A model generated the notes under the pieces. That model did not search any database and was not told the DNA's origin. It saw nothing but the letters and a program-made list of their open reading frames with translations. Source: Synaphobranchus kaupii (taxonomy: Eukaryota > Chordata > Actinopteri > Anguilliformes > Synaphobranchidae). From it: a stretch of DNA of 64,000 nucleotides. The position numbers and the translations under genes are program-made. Shown here piece after piece: positions 1 to 12,211 of the stretch. The first letter of the stretch is position 1. Every line of letters starts with the position of its first letter. The stretch lies in contig CM056383.1 of NCBI GenBank assembly GCA_029718625.1, positions 20,437,930 through 20,501,929 on the forward strand, in the 5' to 3' direction.

Positions 1-2210
1 CTTGTTTTGATGCGCAGTGAGCAACCTTTATTCTTCTCTGAACTGGCCCAGAAACTCTCAGACCCAGTGGAGCACATTATCCAAATATGTGGAAGAGGTG
101 TGCGCATTAACAGGAAATTAATCAGATAACATTTTCATTCAATCTGGTAACACAATATATCATTTGTGTTCAAACCCTCAATGCTATCTCTACAAAATAT
201 TTTGCGATTCCAATGTTATAGTGACAATGGTTCCTTATTTTGAAACATGACACAAAACAGGCTCTCTCAAAATGATAATTCCGCTAGTTCTGGAAAATCC
301 AGAGACAACAAAAATCATTGCAAAGTCGGTATTCTTATCCCAGCAAAAATTTAAATAAAAAATTATTTTAGGCGAGAAAAATATTCCACTCTGTTTGAGC
401 TTCTTTTACTTTGTCAGTTACTTACATGAACTGACTTTTGGGCAAAAAAAGGGTTACCTTACAGAAGAGACCAGGATTATGCCTGCAGCACAATAACAAT
501 TACATTTTTGGGCTTGTGTTCAAAAAGCTGGTGCTAGAGAAAATTATGAAAGAACTTAAACACGTGTTCAACAACCTAATTAGGAGCCTATTGATTCATC
601 TTTCAGTCTTTAATTTGATCATTTAAAAATGTTTGTTACCTCTTTTTTATTTAATAGTTTGCAATATTGCACAATAAGTACAATGTGAACATGGGACTTT
701 ATTCATGGAAAACATAGCTATTTCTTACATAATGTAGCTTAAGAGGGTAAATATTACCTCTAAAAAGCACCTAATTAAATTAACAGCTTGTTAAAATTCT
801 GGGATTTCAATTGTGGTTGGAACGAAAACCAGCATACACAGTGATCCCCCAGGACCGAGTTTGGGAACCACTGCCGTGGATTACAAAAGACTCACACTCA
901 AGGGCCTTGAGAGAGGGCACATTTTCTTTCTTCCTTCCTTTCCCTCCTCCCCTCATCTCCTTCCTGATAAAGATGGCGTTTTCTGCGTTTGGTCCAGTTT
1001 CTCTGCCGTAAAGAGTCGGGGAGGACTGAATTTGAGCCATTGTTGTGCGACTGGTCCTCTGTTCCCCTGCGTTGATTGCAAAAGGCACCGCACACTTCAT
1101 CGGTGTTATTGGAATTCTTTGGCTGCAGGTTATCAGGCAGCTGCTGCGCCCCACTGGCAAAATCTATTCACACCTCCCTTCCTTTCTGCTCTGCTGTTGC
1201 ACAATTGATTTCTATCTTCCCTCCACTAACCTCAACCTATTCACTTCGGATTGCTCAATACAAAACATTTTAATTTCTGTGCGTACGGCCGCTTTGATAA
1301 CAATCAGTGTTTCTTTTCTACGTTTTCCCTCCCCTTCCCTCCCTCTCCTCCTTTATTTAACCAGTCCTTGGATAAATCACACTTGTTTTCTGAATTTGAA
1401 ATTTGAAATCAAATTCTAAATCAAAGGCAGAGTAAAACTGAAATGATGAAAATATTTTTTTGTGATACAAAACACTGATAATAAAGTTTTGTTTACGCTT
1501 GTGCACACAGTAGCATTTTCAGTGTTAATTCAATTCCAACAGAGTTTATAGGAATAACATGTACTCTCTCTCTCTCTCTGAATCAAATCAGAGCCGATTT
1601 AACATTATACTGGGAAAGTGGACTCAAATATATAATGTACAAGCTACAGTAGCATTGTATATAAACCTCAAAGCTAAACTACAGTCTACAACTGCCTTTC
1701 CATGGTACATACATTTACTTTGATCATGATGTTGGAAACCATTTTTCTGTACCTATTACAGTGAGGAAAGATGTTGGAGGATTTGTTTTTGTTGCTACAT
1801 GTTATATTCTGTGAAGTTCACTGCAGGGAGTGTATGCAGGCCATATCCCCTTAATGGCAGGTGTCCTGCCGAAAGGCTTGTACCATCAAGACCACATGTA
1901 GACCGCCATGCTTTCATCTTGTTCTGGCTCTTCACCTTACTGGTCTATTAAATTATTCAGGCACAAGACATATAACATAAACACAGGACAGAAAATCAAT
2001 GACAATGCTTAGAGGAAGGCGATTTATAATAACACATTATTTATTAAACAAACTTAAAAGAATACACGGTACCTTCAATTACTAAAAATTTCCTTCCTTA
2101 ATTCCTCAAGTTCTTACTTTATTGTTATGTATAATCTTTTTAAAGCTCACAAAGACAAAGATTCACTATTGTCTACTCTAAAGCTACTAATTTCTCAATT
2201 CAACTTGTCT
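1..2210. other. Unassigned AT-rich DNA
   Basis: No convincing coding region, RNA gene or transposon end is visible. There is a pyrimidine-rich stretch around 920-970 and a short CT run at about 1567-1580. Short ORFs on both strands around 810-1420 overlap each other and have no recognisable domain. It may be intergenic or intronic sequence of a larger host gene lying outside the window. Confidence 0.5.
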
Positions 2211-3119
2211 CCAATATCCAGGGCTGCATTAAGACCACATGGGCCCCTGCCCTGGGGCTACGACAACCTGTAGCCCCCCACGCCCCAATTTGATAGCACA
2301 GAAAAGTGCTAGGTTTAGGTCTGCCGCCTACTTACAAATTAAAGGTAGCCAAATCAACAACAGCTCACATCCCTGAATTATTGCTGCTCTCAGACAACAG
2401 TGCACGACAGAGGAGCTATAGCCTTCTGAACGTGAACGCAGTATCAATACTCACTGGCCATATGCAGGCCTGCTACTACTCAGCCAACAACTCACACATG
2501 AAGATTAGAACACATAATTTATAGCTCACAGTCAGCTGCAACTGAACAATATAATCAGCAGCACAATGATATTGCAAAATGCAAACCATAAGAATCCGCA
2601 GTGAGTCAAATCCAAACGACAATGAACAGCAGCAATAAGTGCAGGCCTATGCAGCGGCTGAGTCACCTGCTTATAGGTCCAATGTAGTCTGATATGCCTA
2701 ATCATAACATCTCGCATGAACATTACATTCCAAGCAGGTTAGGGCTTTAAAGGGGAATGAAAAATGATCTTTTATTTGTATAAGCTTAACTGTCCTGATT
2801 AAAATGAGCTCTCATCCAACTGTCTACCTGTAGTGAGTGCAGAGATATAGCCCCGAACTACTGCACATGTTCCATGTACATGCTTTACTATAGACTACAA
2901 GGGGGCAGGCACTAACAGTCTATAGGCAGGCATTTTCCAGTCGCAATGAACAGCGAGGGCACAATAGTGGTGCAGCCTAAATAATGAAAATAGAACTTTT
3001 GTTTGGAGCAATGCATTTTAACCTTTTTCAAATTTTTTTCAAAATTTAACCTTTTTCAATTTTTTCTAAGAATGGCCGATCTATCTTAGCCTAGAATGAT
3101 ACTAATACTAATAGCCTAG

Positions 3120-3417
3120 AATGATACTGATACTAATCTAGGACCTTTTCTCGTGGTACTTGTTCCCTGTGTTTTCTTGTCTCTTTGTTATAGTTTTTAA
3201 TAGTATTTAGAATAGAATTATAGTATAGCTGATTTACCCACAGCTCACTGTGAACTACATTCAATGTTCATTACTAGGGATAGCTTCTACGTTGTGCGAA
3301 GGATGTGCTTGTCTTATCTGTTCTGTAGTTACTTCGATGACGTTTCTGTATGCACTTATTGTACGTCGCTTTGGATGAAAGCGTCTGCTAAATGACTGTA
3401 ATGTAATGTAATGTAGA
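3120..3417 (+). mobile_element. 3' end of an L2-clade LINE (5'-truncated)
   Basis: This is a 3' UTR fragment ending in a (TGTAA)n tail, directly after the stretch GTCGCTTTGGATGAAAGCG that precedes GTCTGCTAAATGA. That GCTTTGG/AAAGCGTCTGCTAAATG signature with a TGTAA tail is typical of L2-type fish LINEs and the SINEs that use their machinery. The same 3' UTR appears in reverse at 12212-12475 in this window, with long matching blocks such as CTGATTTACCCACAGC and GTATGCACTTATTGTA, so the two are copies of one family. Only the last 300 bases are present and no coding sequence is kept, as expected for severe 5' truncation during target-primed reverse transcription. Confidence 0.8.
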
Positions 3418-3640
3418 AGACCTAGCAAATGCTGCACCCCGGCGTGAGAGAATCCCTCCAGTGTAAGTAGGGGGAAAAAAATGCTGCCACAAGTCGCCGT
3501 AGCAAGCCACAGTTGCCGTCTTCTATCACCCATCCCAGGGCCACTTTCCCAATCCCCCATCCTCTTGTCTGCAGGTGAGAGGTCCAGGATGCCTTTTCCT
3601 CCACCTGTACCGCCAAAACGTTTTTGTGAAGGGTTATTTG

Positions 3641-3935
3641 CGACGTACAGTGAGCACCATAATTCATTGGACAGTGACACCTTTTTTGTTATTTTGGTTC
3701 TGTACTCTAGCACTTTGAGTTTGAAAGGATACAATGACAATGAGGTTGAAGTGCAGACTTTCAGCTTTCATTTGAGGGCATTTTCACCCGTATCAGATGA
3801 ACCGTTTAGAAATTATAGAACCTTTTGTACATAGTCCCGCCCATTTTCGGGCATCAAAAAATATTGGACAGTTTAACATAATGTAGAATAAAGTAATAAT
3901 TTTTAATATTTAATATTTTAATGCCATGACTTCCT
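3641..3935 (+). repeat. R1 interspersed repeat, copy 1 (partial)
   Basis: The first part of a family seen at least six times in this window (3641, 8376, 36661, 45733, 48355, 59744). It begins with ACAGTGAGCACCATAATTCA and contains TTGGTTCTGTACTCTAGCAC and AACCGTTTAGAAATTATAGA. It ends near CAAAAAATATTGGACAGTTT and a short AT-rich tail. It generates a spurious ORF seen in every copy. Copies differ by substitutions and indels, so the family is not very young. The superfamily is unknown; it resembles a non-autonomous DNA transposon more than a SINE, because there is no A/B box and no simple-repeat tail. Confidence 0.75.
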
Positions 3936-4380
3936 TTCTCAGAAAGTCTTCCTCAGTAAAAAAAAAAAAAAGCCCTCCATGACTGTTGACAACTGTGTTG
4001 ATTTTACTGACTATTTAACTTCTGAGACTTTCTGAGGTGAGTGAGCATAGGTGTCATTCATTGGTTGAGCAAGAAGGGATGAGGCGGAGTCTATGGCTGA
4101 TCTAATTTGGTGAACTAGTGACACCCTGTTCAGTTTGGCCTGCAGCTTGACACTCATAGCTAGCCAACCAACCAGCCATGGCTCCCAGACGACAAATACA
4201 AATGCAAACTGTGCCGGCCGGCTGGCTGCACAGGCAGCGGAACAGAGAGAGCACAGAATCGATAAGCTATCGATAGGCAGGAATTCTTTTTTGATAACTG
4301 TGACCCTTGTTGGCCCCCTGACAGCATGGGCCCCGGGGCGTCAGCCCCAATAAGCCTGTGCATTAATGCGGGCCAATATC

Positions 4381-7300
4381 CAAAAACAAACCTGGCAAAA
4401 AAAATATGTAAACAAACTGAAATTTAAATTGTTGCTTTCATTCAGGAATAATTTAGCCTGCATTCCACAACAATGAACAATGAAAGATAACACATATAGC
4501 ATAACCAGAGATATTAACCTTGATGTTACGATTTTACCAGTTGATCGAACAGGCACAAATCCAGAAGGAGCATATGCAATTACACATTGTACAATTGGGA
4601 ATGTCTTTGCACAAATCCTAAAAAGTGCAATGAGGGGAATCATGTACATGTGATATGATGGGAGGGAAACAAAATAAATCAATTTGTGTGAGAGGCCAAA
4701 TAAGCAGGTCACTGAAAATGCAATATATTATTCAGAAAGCATGATGAAATGCTTTATGTGTGCAGTATTCCTAGATCTGTGAATCTCTGATCAGATCTAT
4801 CCTATGAGATGATAAGTAAAACATCATAAAGCATTCATAATGCTCTATGCAATTGTAATGCTCATGAATGCATAATGAATGCTTTATGAAGATCGTTACC
4901 AAATTAATAAATACAAAATACAGAGCTTGCAGAGCTAGTTCGGGCAGACAACTCGAGAAGTACCAAATCACCGCCAACTCACAGGATACTTACATTTTAA
5001 ATGGGAGGGCGAATGAAACCTTACCTGTTCATGCATTGCTCATTCTGCCATGCTGTGATATTCTTCCTGCTGTTGCTACCCATGTTTGGCCTGCCCTGCT
5101 TACTCCTGCATGTATGACTTTCAGGACGATTCTTTGCGCTCCCACCGCCACCCCAGGATCCACCTGTGGTTGCTGTGGTCGCTCCCTGTTATAATTTTGG
5201 CTGGCTCATACTAAAAAATGTTATGCAAATAGGGAGTGATAAGGAGCAGAGCCAAAGTCACATTAAACAAAAGTCGCATTCACATTAAATCTCAATAAAA
5301 TATTGTTTAATCCTGGGTTGTCTGACTGAAATAAAATCAGACTACAATTATTGCAAGTACAGTGCATGATTCAAATCAATAATAAAATAGAAATATTAAA
5401 ACTGCTGTATTTTCTTGTCACTTTTATTGTTAGAAACATCTCAGTGATTTGGTGCTTTGCAAATAAATGTTATCGTGTCTACACAGTTTTGGTGTTCTTG
5501 ACCATTTATATGATCTATGCTGTCTATTTTGCCCTGATTGTTTTAATCTGTGAATATATACCTTCATGTTGTTTTTTTTGTTGTCTGCCTTATGAATCAT
5601 ATTTTATTGTTTATTTACTGTGCACTTTATTCATTGATCATGTTATTGCTATAATCATGTTATGTTTGCGTTATTGCACTTGATTATACATTATAAAAAT
5701 TTTGTACGTGTCCTTGTTCTTCATCGTCTACTTTGATCATATTATTTGTCTGTATTTCTCATGAGTGATCATTTGTTCTGGAACATATCCCTTACCTAGT
5801 GCACACGTATTGGTCCACATCCCTGTCCTTGACTGAATAAAACCAAAAGTTTTTTGGATGAATTTGCATCAGCAGGCCCAGTGGGGACAGGTGGGGTGTC
5901 TAACTGCATCTGCCAGCCATTGGCAAAAGTCAAAATTTCACTCGATAGATGTGGCGGGCAGCACCAAGTGCTTCAAAGTCATTTATTTTTTCGGCTAGGG
6001 CAGTGCAGTAAGGATAGCTTTGTTTTGCCATTGATTAGATTTCAAAATGGTCCCCGGCAGCTTTCTGCACCCCACTGTGGCCAGGCTGGCAGATTATTTT
6101 TTTTATAATGGAGGGAAAGAACATCAGCCTTTAGTATGGTGCCATTGGCCAACCATGTTTTGGTAAGAGCTCCTGTAACAGAGTTCAGAAATAGAGTGCC
6201 AGCAGCTATTATCCTAGCAGGCAGTTAGTCTTTGAGCGATGACCACTAGACCAACAAACCAATGAGCTGTGAAAGAATTACAAGAGTTCTGTTGCATTAT
6301 GAACAGCCCTCATTGTTGTAATACAGTTCAATCATCTGGGGGGTGGGTTACCAGAAATTCACTTTGTATTCTTTATATCACAAATACCTTACTTCATCTC
6401 AAGACAGGATAATGAAAAGAAATCTTTTATTCACAAAGAAATATTTTATGTGAACAGAGTGTTCTGGGGAGCATTTAGGAGTGTGCTCTGGGAATATTAT
6501 TATTAAGTTACATTTCAGTTTTTAATGCAAGTATACTTAATCTGTTTCCCTTGTGTCTTGTTTCATTGTGCTGTTTTGGCAAATTATATGTACGGTCATG
6601 CCAATAATGCATTAATAAATTGAAAGGGACAGAAAAAGACAGAGAGGGAAAATGAGACAGAGAGAGTGAGTGTGTGTGTGCACGTTTGTGCGCGTGTTTG
6701 CGTGCATGTGTGTGTGTGTGTGTGTGTGTGTACTGGCCTAGTACCCCTTAGGAAATATATGAATTAGCATCAGTGCAGTCCTGGTGTGAGCCTCAGTCTT
6801 TTGACAACAGCATCTCACCGTTTGCCTGCTGGATGAATATCATGCGTTTTGTGGTACCAATATGGTGGATGGATTCTTGTACAAAATAAATAAATGTTCT
6901 TCCTGTGGACTGAAGGCCAGGAAGTTGTGTACGATTAACGCATCAGAACACACATATTTATACTAATCACCAGGCCAGCATAATAGTACACACCTCCTAA
7001 GGACACCCAATGGGATATTTTCCTCAGAGTGAGTTTTTGTATATCTACTGACTGACTATTAATCTCATCTTTTATCATTGTATCCCACAATGAAGTGAAA
7101 ACAATAGGACATGCCAATGTACATGTATTGCCTACCCGGACCACTTCACTCAGACTAACCTGAAATAAGGAGGGCTGCAGCACACAGAGCTCAGAGCAAA
7201 AATGCCTTTTAAGGACTTACATTTCGACGTCTACGACATCTTCTTCAGAGTCAAAAAAAAAGGGGGGAAAAATCTTCTTTTATATAGCCGGCCTGTAGCA

Positions 7301-8318
7301 CGTTTGGGATTACTCGTTTTACAGTACATGTATTGACATTTTAGTAATATAGGGATTTAACTGCTAAGTGCCTGTTTTTGGTGCTGTGAGCTGGATTGTT
7401 CCCTGCATAAATTCAAATATAAGACATGGAATAGTGTTGCTTGCAGTTACAGTAATGGTTTGAATTGTTATGCAATTCATAAGTATCTGAGATTGAAAAA
7501 CCAAAAAAAAATAAAAATGCTGCCATCATTTAATTTTTTTCCAAGAATTTATTATGCTTTCTCTCTCTTCATTCTCTCTGAATGAAACCAGTAGGTTTAT
7601 ATTTAAACTTTTACATACAGAAACACCTGTTTTTGATCATTTATTACAGATCCTAGTAGGTGAGACTATTTTCTCCTTCTGCCAGTCACGCAGAACAAGC
7701 AGTTCTGTTAAGTAGAGCAGTAATGACACCATGAGAGAAAGGAGCCAGGCAAAGATCACTGGATGGTTATAAAAGGGGATAAACACAGTGTGTTCAGTAT
7801 GTTTTAAGCAGGCAAGATGGTCAAAGTTTAAGCAAGTGCTCAAATGGGTTTAAATTAATACATTCTAAAGGGATGAAAAGCTTGTGCCTTTCCTATGAAA
7901 GCTATTTAGCTGTGGAAAATAAACCTCTGTGTAACCTTCCTGGAATAGGAGAAAGGCTCTCTTTGAAAAAGCAACATACTGTAGGCTGCACTTTAGACTA
8001 ATTCATATCTTAGATAGAATTCCATGTCATTGAAGTCAAAGGCTGTGCAAATGTATTATTATTAAAAAAAGAAAGGTATTGGGATAGTCTGAATGATGAA
8101 TAAGCTTTTATACAGCACCAAAAATGCAACATGTTTGTTGTGTTTCAAATATGTTGGTTATGGAACTTACAGGTATTACAGGAAATTACAGGAACTTACT
8201 CTCTCTCTCTCTCATTTATATGCAAGGCCTTAGCTTTACTGCACCTCTATGCTTACTAGCTAACTACAGGTGCTCTATTTGTGTGTGTATGTATATACTG
8301 TATACTGTATATACTATA
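4381..8318. other. Unassigned AT-rich DNA with a GT microsatellite
   Basis: No supported gene. A GT-rich microsatellite occupies about 6667-6731. A stretch at about 7160-7260 ends in a polypurine-like A/G run (7254-7270) and carries ACGTCTACGACATCTTCTTC, which may be an old repeat end but cannot be assigned. ORFs at 5351-5683 and 4868-5194 have low-complexity or unstructured translations and no recognisable domain. Confidence 0.45.
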
Positions 8319-8320
8319 TA

Positions 8321-8778
8321 CACCGATCAGCCACAGCATTAAAACCACTGACAGGTGAAGTGAATAACATTGATTATTTCGTTGTTATTTTGGTTCTGTA
8401 CTCTAGCACTTTGAGTTTGAAAGGATACAATGATAATGTGGTTGAAGGGCATACTGTCAGCTTTAATTTGAGGGTATTTTCATCCATATCGGATCAACCG
8501 TTTAGAAATTATAGAACCTTTTGTACATAGTCTCCCCCATTTTTGGGCATCAAAAAATATTGGACAGTTTAACATAATGTTGAATAAGATAATCATTTTT
8601 AATATTTGGTCGCATATCCTTTGCATGCCATGACTTCTTGATGTCTGGGACCCAACAATATCAAAATATCTTGATATCTTATTTTATGGTACTCTTACAA
8701 GCGATACTATAACCTCTCTGCATTTGAATGGATCTCTATGGGAATTGGGGGGGGGGTTAATGTTGTGGCTGATCGGTG
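8321..8778. mobile_element. Tc1/mariner-type non-autonomous element carrying an R1 insert
   Basis: The left end CACCGATCAGCCACAGCATT and the right end, read in reverse CACCGATCAGCCACAACATT, form a near-perfect terminal inverted repeat. Each end is bordered by TA, the Tc1/mariner target. No transposase is encoded. Nearly the whole interior (about 8376-8755) is an R1 repeat whose own two ends are missing, so this is either an R1 insertion followed by loss of edges or a chimeric MITE. The element is separated from the next Tc1 element by only a few TA dinucleotides. Confidence 0.8.
8376..8755 (+). repeat. R1 interspersed repeat, copy 2, inside a Tc1 shell
   Basis: Matches R1 copy 1 from TTGGTTCTGTACTCTAGCAC onward and extends through the second half of the family, including ATGCCATGACTTCTTGATGT, GGGACCCAACAATATC and TTTGAATGGATCTCTATGGG. 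It stops at a G-run just before the right terminal repeat of the enclosing Tc1 element. The first 30 or so bases of the family are absent. Confidence 0.75.
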
Positions 8779-8786
8779 TATATATA

Positions 8787-9302
8787 CAGTACCAGTCAAA
8801 AGTTTGGACACACCTACTCGTAGAAAGTTTTAATTTTTTTGTTTTTACTGTTTTCCACATTTTAGAATAGTAAAGACATCAACACTATCAGATAACACAA
8901 ATGGAACAAAAAACAAATAAAAAAGGTCTTATATTTTAGATTCTTCAAAGTAGCCACCCTTTGCCTTGATATCAGCTTTGCACATTCTACCTGGAAATAA
9001 GGTGTCAAGAGTCTTTTGATATCCTTTTATACAGAGTCATGATAGCATCACCTGTTTACCTGTGGAATTATTGTTTACCACAGAAGTTGGTTGAGAGAAT
9101 GGCAAGAATGTGCAAACCCGTTATCAAGGCAAAGGGTTGCTACTTTGAAGAATCTAAAATATAACACTTTTTTTGATTTGTTTGCATAATTTAATTTGTG
9201 TTATCTCATTGTTTTGATGTCTTTACTATTCTAAAATGTGGAAAACAGGAAAAAAAAATTAAAAAAACCTATGAGTAGGTGTGTCCAAACTTTTGACTGG
9301 TA

Positions 9303-9305
<3 letters not shown>
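8787..9305. mobile_element. Internally deleted Tc1-like element with about 200-bp inverted repeats
   Basis: Begins CAGTACCAGTCAAAAGTTTG and ends with its inverse, bordered by TA on both sides. The inverted repeats extend about 200 bp each and include TAGTAAAGACATCAA in both arms. The inner part of each arm carries the last bases of a Tc1 transposase frame (sequence around AAGGCAAAGGGTTGCTACTT on the right, the inverse on the left), and the rest of the gene is gone. This terminus is typical of abundant fish Tc1 elements. It is a non-autonomous deletion derivative. Confidence 0.9.

Positions 9306-9364
<59 letters not shown>
9306..9364. repeat. (TA)n microsatellite
   Basis: An uninterrupted TA run of almost 60 bases starting at the TA target duplication of the Tc1 element to its left, probably expanded from that site. 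Confidence 0.97.
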
Positions 9365-9365
<1 letters not shown>

Positions 9366-9371
<6 letters not shown>

Positions 9372-10681
9372 CACACATGCATATACATGTATGTATATAC
9401 ATTACATAATCAAAACATAATGATGGATAAGAACAGTGTGATAGGCCTCCGAAAAACTGACACACCTGTAACCTTTTCTAAACAACATTTTATAGTGGTG
9501 AGGAGGAGAAATACTGAAAGTACTTGACAACTCAAACATTTTCATGTCTGTAACAAGTAACAGTTGATGTCATATTAGCAACCTGAATGCAAGATCCACG
9601 TAAAATGCTATTTCTAAAAATACTGAGCCTTGGGGAAATGTTACCTTCAAAGCCTTACGTTTCTCTTCCCATTTGAAAGTCTTCCGCTTGATTCCTGGCA
9701 TCTTCATTTTTCTTCATATGAAATCAATTTTAAATTTGAAAACTGTGATCTAAAGCACAAAGGCCTTTTTATCGTCAACATTTCAGACACTTGTAACATA
9801 TGAAATGTTGCTCTCTCCTTCCTTGGAATTTAAAGAGGATAAAGATCAGTTATTTGTGAATCTACAGTTTCATTAAAATCACCCTCCCTGTATCCCTGAC
9901 ATTTTAAGTGGGCCATCTGTCTAAACATCTCCCTCATTTTTTTTTCTGATCATTTCCTCAGCTTATTCATGAACCGTGGGAGTCCGGCTTTGTAGTCTCC
10001 CTGTAGCTGCCGAGGTCCACCCCCACCCGAACACATCTATGTGCTTGCATTAAATGTCTTTCATGGCGCTGGAAATTCTCTGAACTCTCATTCACTTGAA
10101 ATGATGCCTTTCTGCAGTCTCACACCTCCTTCTCATTGAGGGTTTGTATGCAGAAAATGACCTCCTCCACGACAAAGCACCGCACATCGCTCTTGATCAT
10201 TTTTCAGGCCCCCTGGCGAGGGAGGTTACAATGAAGGATTTCTTAATAATGCTTTCACTATAAATATTGTTTTTACTCAATACGTTTCCTTTATTTTTCT
10301 TTTAAACCTGTATAGTAAATTATTAGGAAAGCACACCATACACACACACACCAATACTTAAATGCCTTTTGTGTAATTGTGTTTTTAGACATGTCTAGAA
10401 AGAGAAAATGACAGCCAAAGACCATAAACGGGATATGTTTATCTTGCTAAAGGTTAAAATGTGTATGATTATAATAGACAGTTGCACATTTGTCCCTCCG
10501 AGTACAATTCAAAGACAGTGAATTCTGAATTCTGTGACAGTGAACCAAATCAGATTTCTGCATTTGATGTTTTTCTCACCAGCACATATGGACACATGCA
10601 CAGCCAGAATGGGTAGACAAAAAACACCCTGTCACACACTCTCTTTCTCTTTCGTCAAGCTGTTTTTCATTGATCTATGTC

Positions 10682-10730
<49 letters not shown>

Positions 10731-12152
10731 AAAAAGCTGATGAGTCATTACTCAATCCTAGCTCTCTGAGGTCTTGGTTAAGGGCAGATGTGTGTCTTTT
10801 ACCTGTAGAGGAAAGGACAAGGGCATGATCTGATCATAACACTCCACTTAATACCACATCTTATACCGCAGGGCCGACATGTAGTACAGATATTATTAGC
10901 CTTGTATTTCCCATTTCTTTAAGGCAGATATCTCTCACAGTATTTTATGAAAGTCCTTGTTGACTGTGACCATTACCTTATAGATTGAATCGGCAGACAA
11001 AAGGTCATATTCAAATTAGACAATAGCACATGTTTGTTGTTTTATTTTAATTTGGTTATGTCTATATGACTTTTGACCAGATGAAGTCATCAAGATTAAA
11101 TATATTTTAGACCCAGCTCACACACTGAATGGCTGGAAAATTGCTGAATGCATGCATAGATTTAGTTTTTGTTCACTGGTACAATAGAACAGTTAAGGAA
11201 GCGCGTTTGTCACTTTTTTTGTTTGTAAATTGCAGTTCCCTTATGTGCTGAAAACATAAGCTGGCTAAGTCGCTCCAGATAAGAGCATCTCCTAAATGCT
11301 TAAATTCATTGTTTGTGGCACTGCAAGCCTGCATCACTCACAGGCTTGACCTACCCTAGCTTCAGGGGACAGCTCGGTGTGCACTCCTGGCCAGCTGCCA
11401 AAGACCGTATTTGTCAGAGGCTCTCTGGGGGTTGCCGAGGCAGACTACAACTCCCAAGCTGCCGTGCTCTGGTCGCTGAGAAATGCATCTTTGTACTGAT
11501 TGCACTCTAAGGGCCTGATTTACTAAAACCTTTAGCATTTGCAAAACCTGTCAGCACACACAAAACCAATAGCATGCCAATGAATGGTCATGTTATTTGT
11601 TTTGCACCAATCATTGACTGTGTTATTAGTTTTGCATGGGCTAAAATGTTTTGCACATTGTAAAGGTCTTAGGCTGAATCCCATTCTCTGGACTCGTGGA
11701 CTCAAAGGCTCGTTCTCGTTAAGTCCATGAGTGCTTAGGGCTGTCCCATTGTGAAAACAGCATTTTTTGCTTGAAAAGGTACTTATTAGTACCCAAATAG
11801 AACATGATTGTACTTTCAGGGTACATTTGGGAAATTTGTACCGTAAAGAAGAAACATGTACCTCCACTGTACCTTTATTTCTTAAAGTGTTGGCTGATAT
11901 TTGATTTACAATTTTGGTACTTTCAATGATGATGCCATCAACTGTCCATGATATTTCATTCATTTTTTTAAATGGTGTAATAGCACAAACACTAATAATG
12001 TAATAATCTGTAAAACAAGAATTTTTTTTGATATGGAACTATCTCTCAAATGCAAGGGTATTTTGGTATATTGGCTTTGAATTGGGAGTAGTTCATTCTG
12101 AATGTGGAGTTTTACTGACGTACTGAGCATAATGCCTTCATATATCTGTGTA

Positions 12153-12155
<3 letters not shown>
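9366..12155. other. Non-coding stretch with a CA microsatellite, a LINE/SINE tail and old repeat pieces
   Basis: No gene supported. A CA microsatellite lies at about 10691-10729. At 11268-11300 the sequence AAGTCGCTCCAGATAAGAGC followed by ATCTCCTAAATGC is the degraded 3' tail shared by L2 LINEs and their SINEs. From 11511 (GGGCCTGATTTACTAAAACC) to about 11900 (a stretch rich in GTACC/GGTAC) lie what look like old, degraded fish repeats that I cannot name. The interval 9950-10260 is free of repeats and has balanced base composition; see findings. Confidence 0.5.

Positions 12156-12183
<28 letters not shown>
12156..12183. repeat. (GT)n microsatellite
   Basis: About 14 GT units, ending 28 bp from the tail of the adjacent minus-strand LINE. 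Confidence 0.9.
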
Positions 12184-12193
<10 letters not shown>

Positions 12194-12211
12194 ATGCTAA
12201 TCAGGGCAGAA

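Larger units (their letters stand above)
2219..4372. mobile_element. hAT-like DNA transposon with 8-bp target duplication, internally filled by other repeats
   Basis: The 8-mer CCAATATC occurs at 2211-2218 and again at 4373-4380, flanking the element exactly as an 8-bp hAT target duplication would. The left end begins CAGGGCTGCATTAAG. The right end read in reverse begins CCCGCATTAATGC, so the subterminal GCATTAA is shared, and both ends carry GGGGCT/GGGCCCC-rich inverted sequence further in. No transposase frame survives. An L2 LINE 3' end (3120-3417) and an R1 repeat (from 3641) lie inside, implying later insertions or a composite non-autonomous copy. The hAT assignment rests on duplication length and the CAGGG end. 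The inverted repeats are imperfect, so the superfamily is likely rather than proven. Confidence 0.65.

Noticed and set aside
3481..3834. ORFs ending in an NYRTFCT motif at 3481-3834, 8270-8530, 46104-46298 and the related 48345-48587
   Set aside because: All are the same accidental frame of the R1 repeat; copies differ by indels and none has a plausible start or domain.
5015..5030. Splice-donor-like CAG/GTAAGG on the minus strand near 5021-5027, and another (TAT/GTAAGTAT) near 39373
   Set aside because: Good consensus, but the upstream sequence has no sustained open frame and no acceptor partner is visible; too weak to call exons.
7160..7270. Retroposon end near ACGTCTACGACATCTTCTTC
   Set aside because: Resembles a common fish repeat tail, but I could not find a second landmark or boundary.
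9259..9465. Minus-strand ORF with a Y-I repeat
   Set aside because: Translation of the (TA)n microsatellite.
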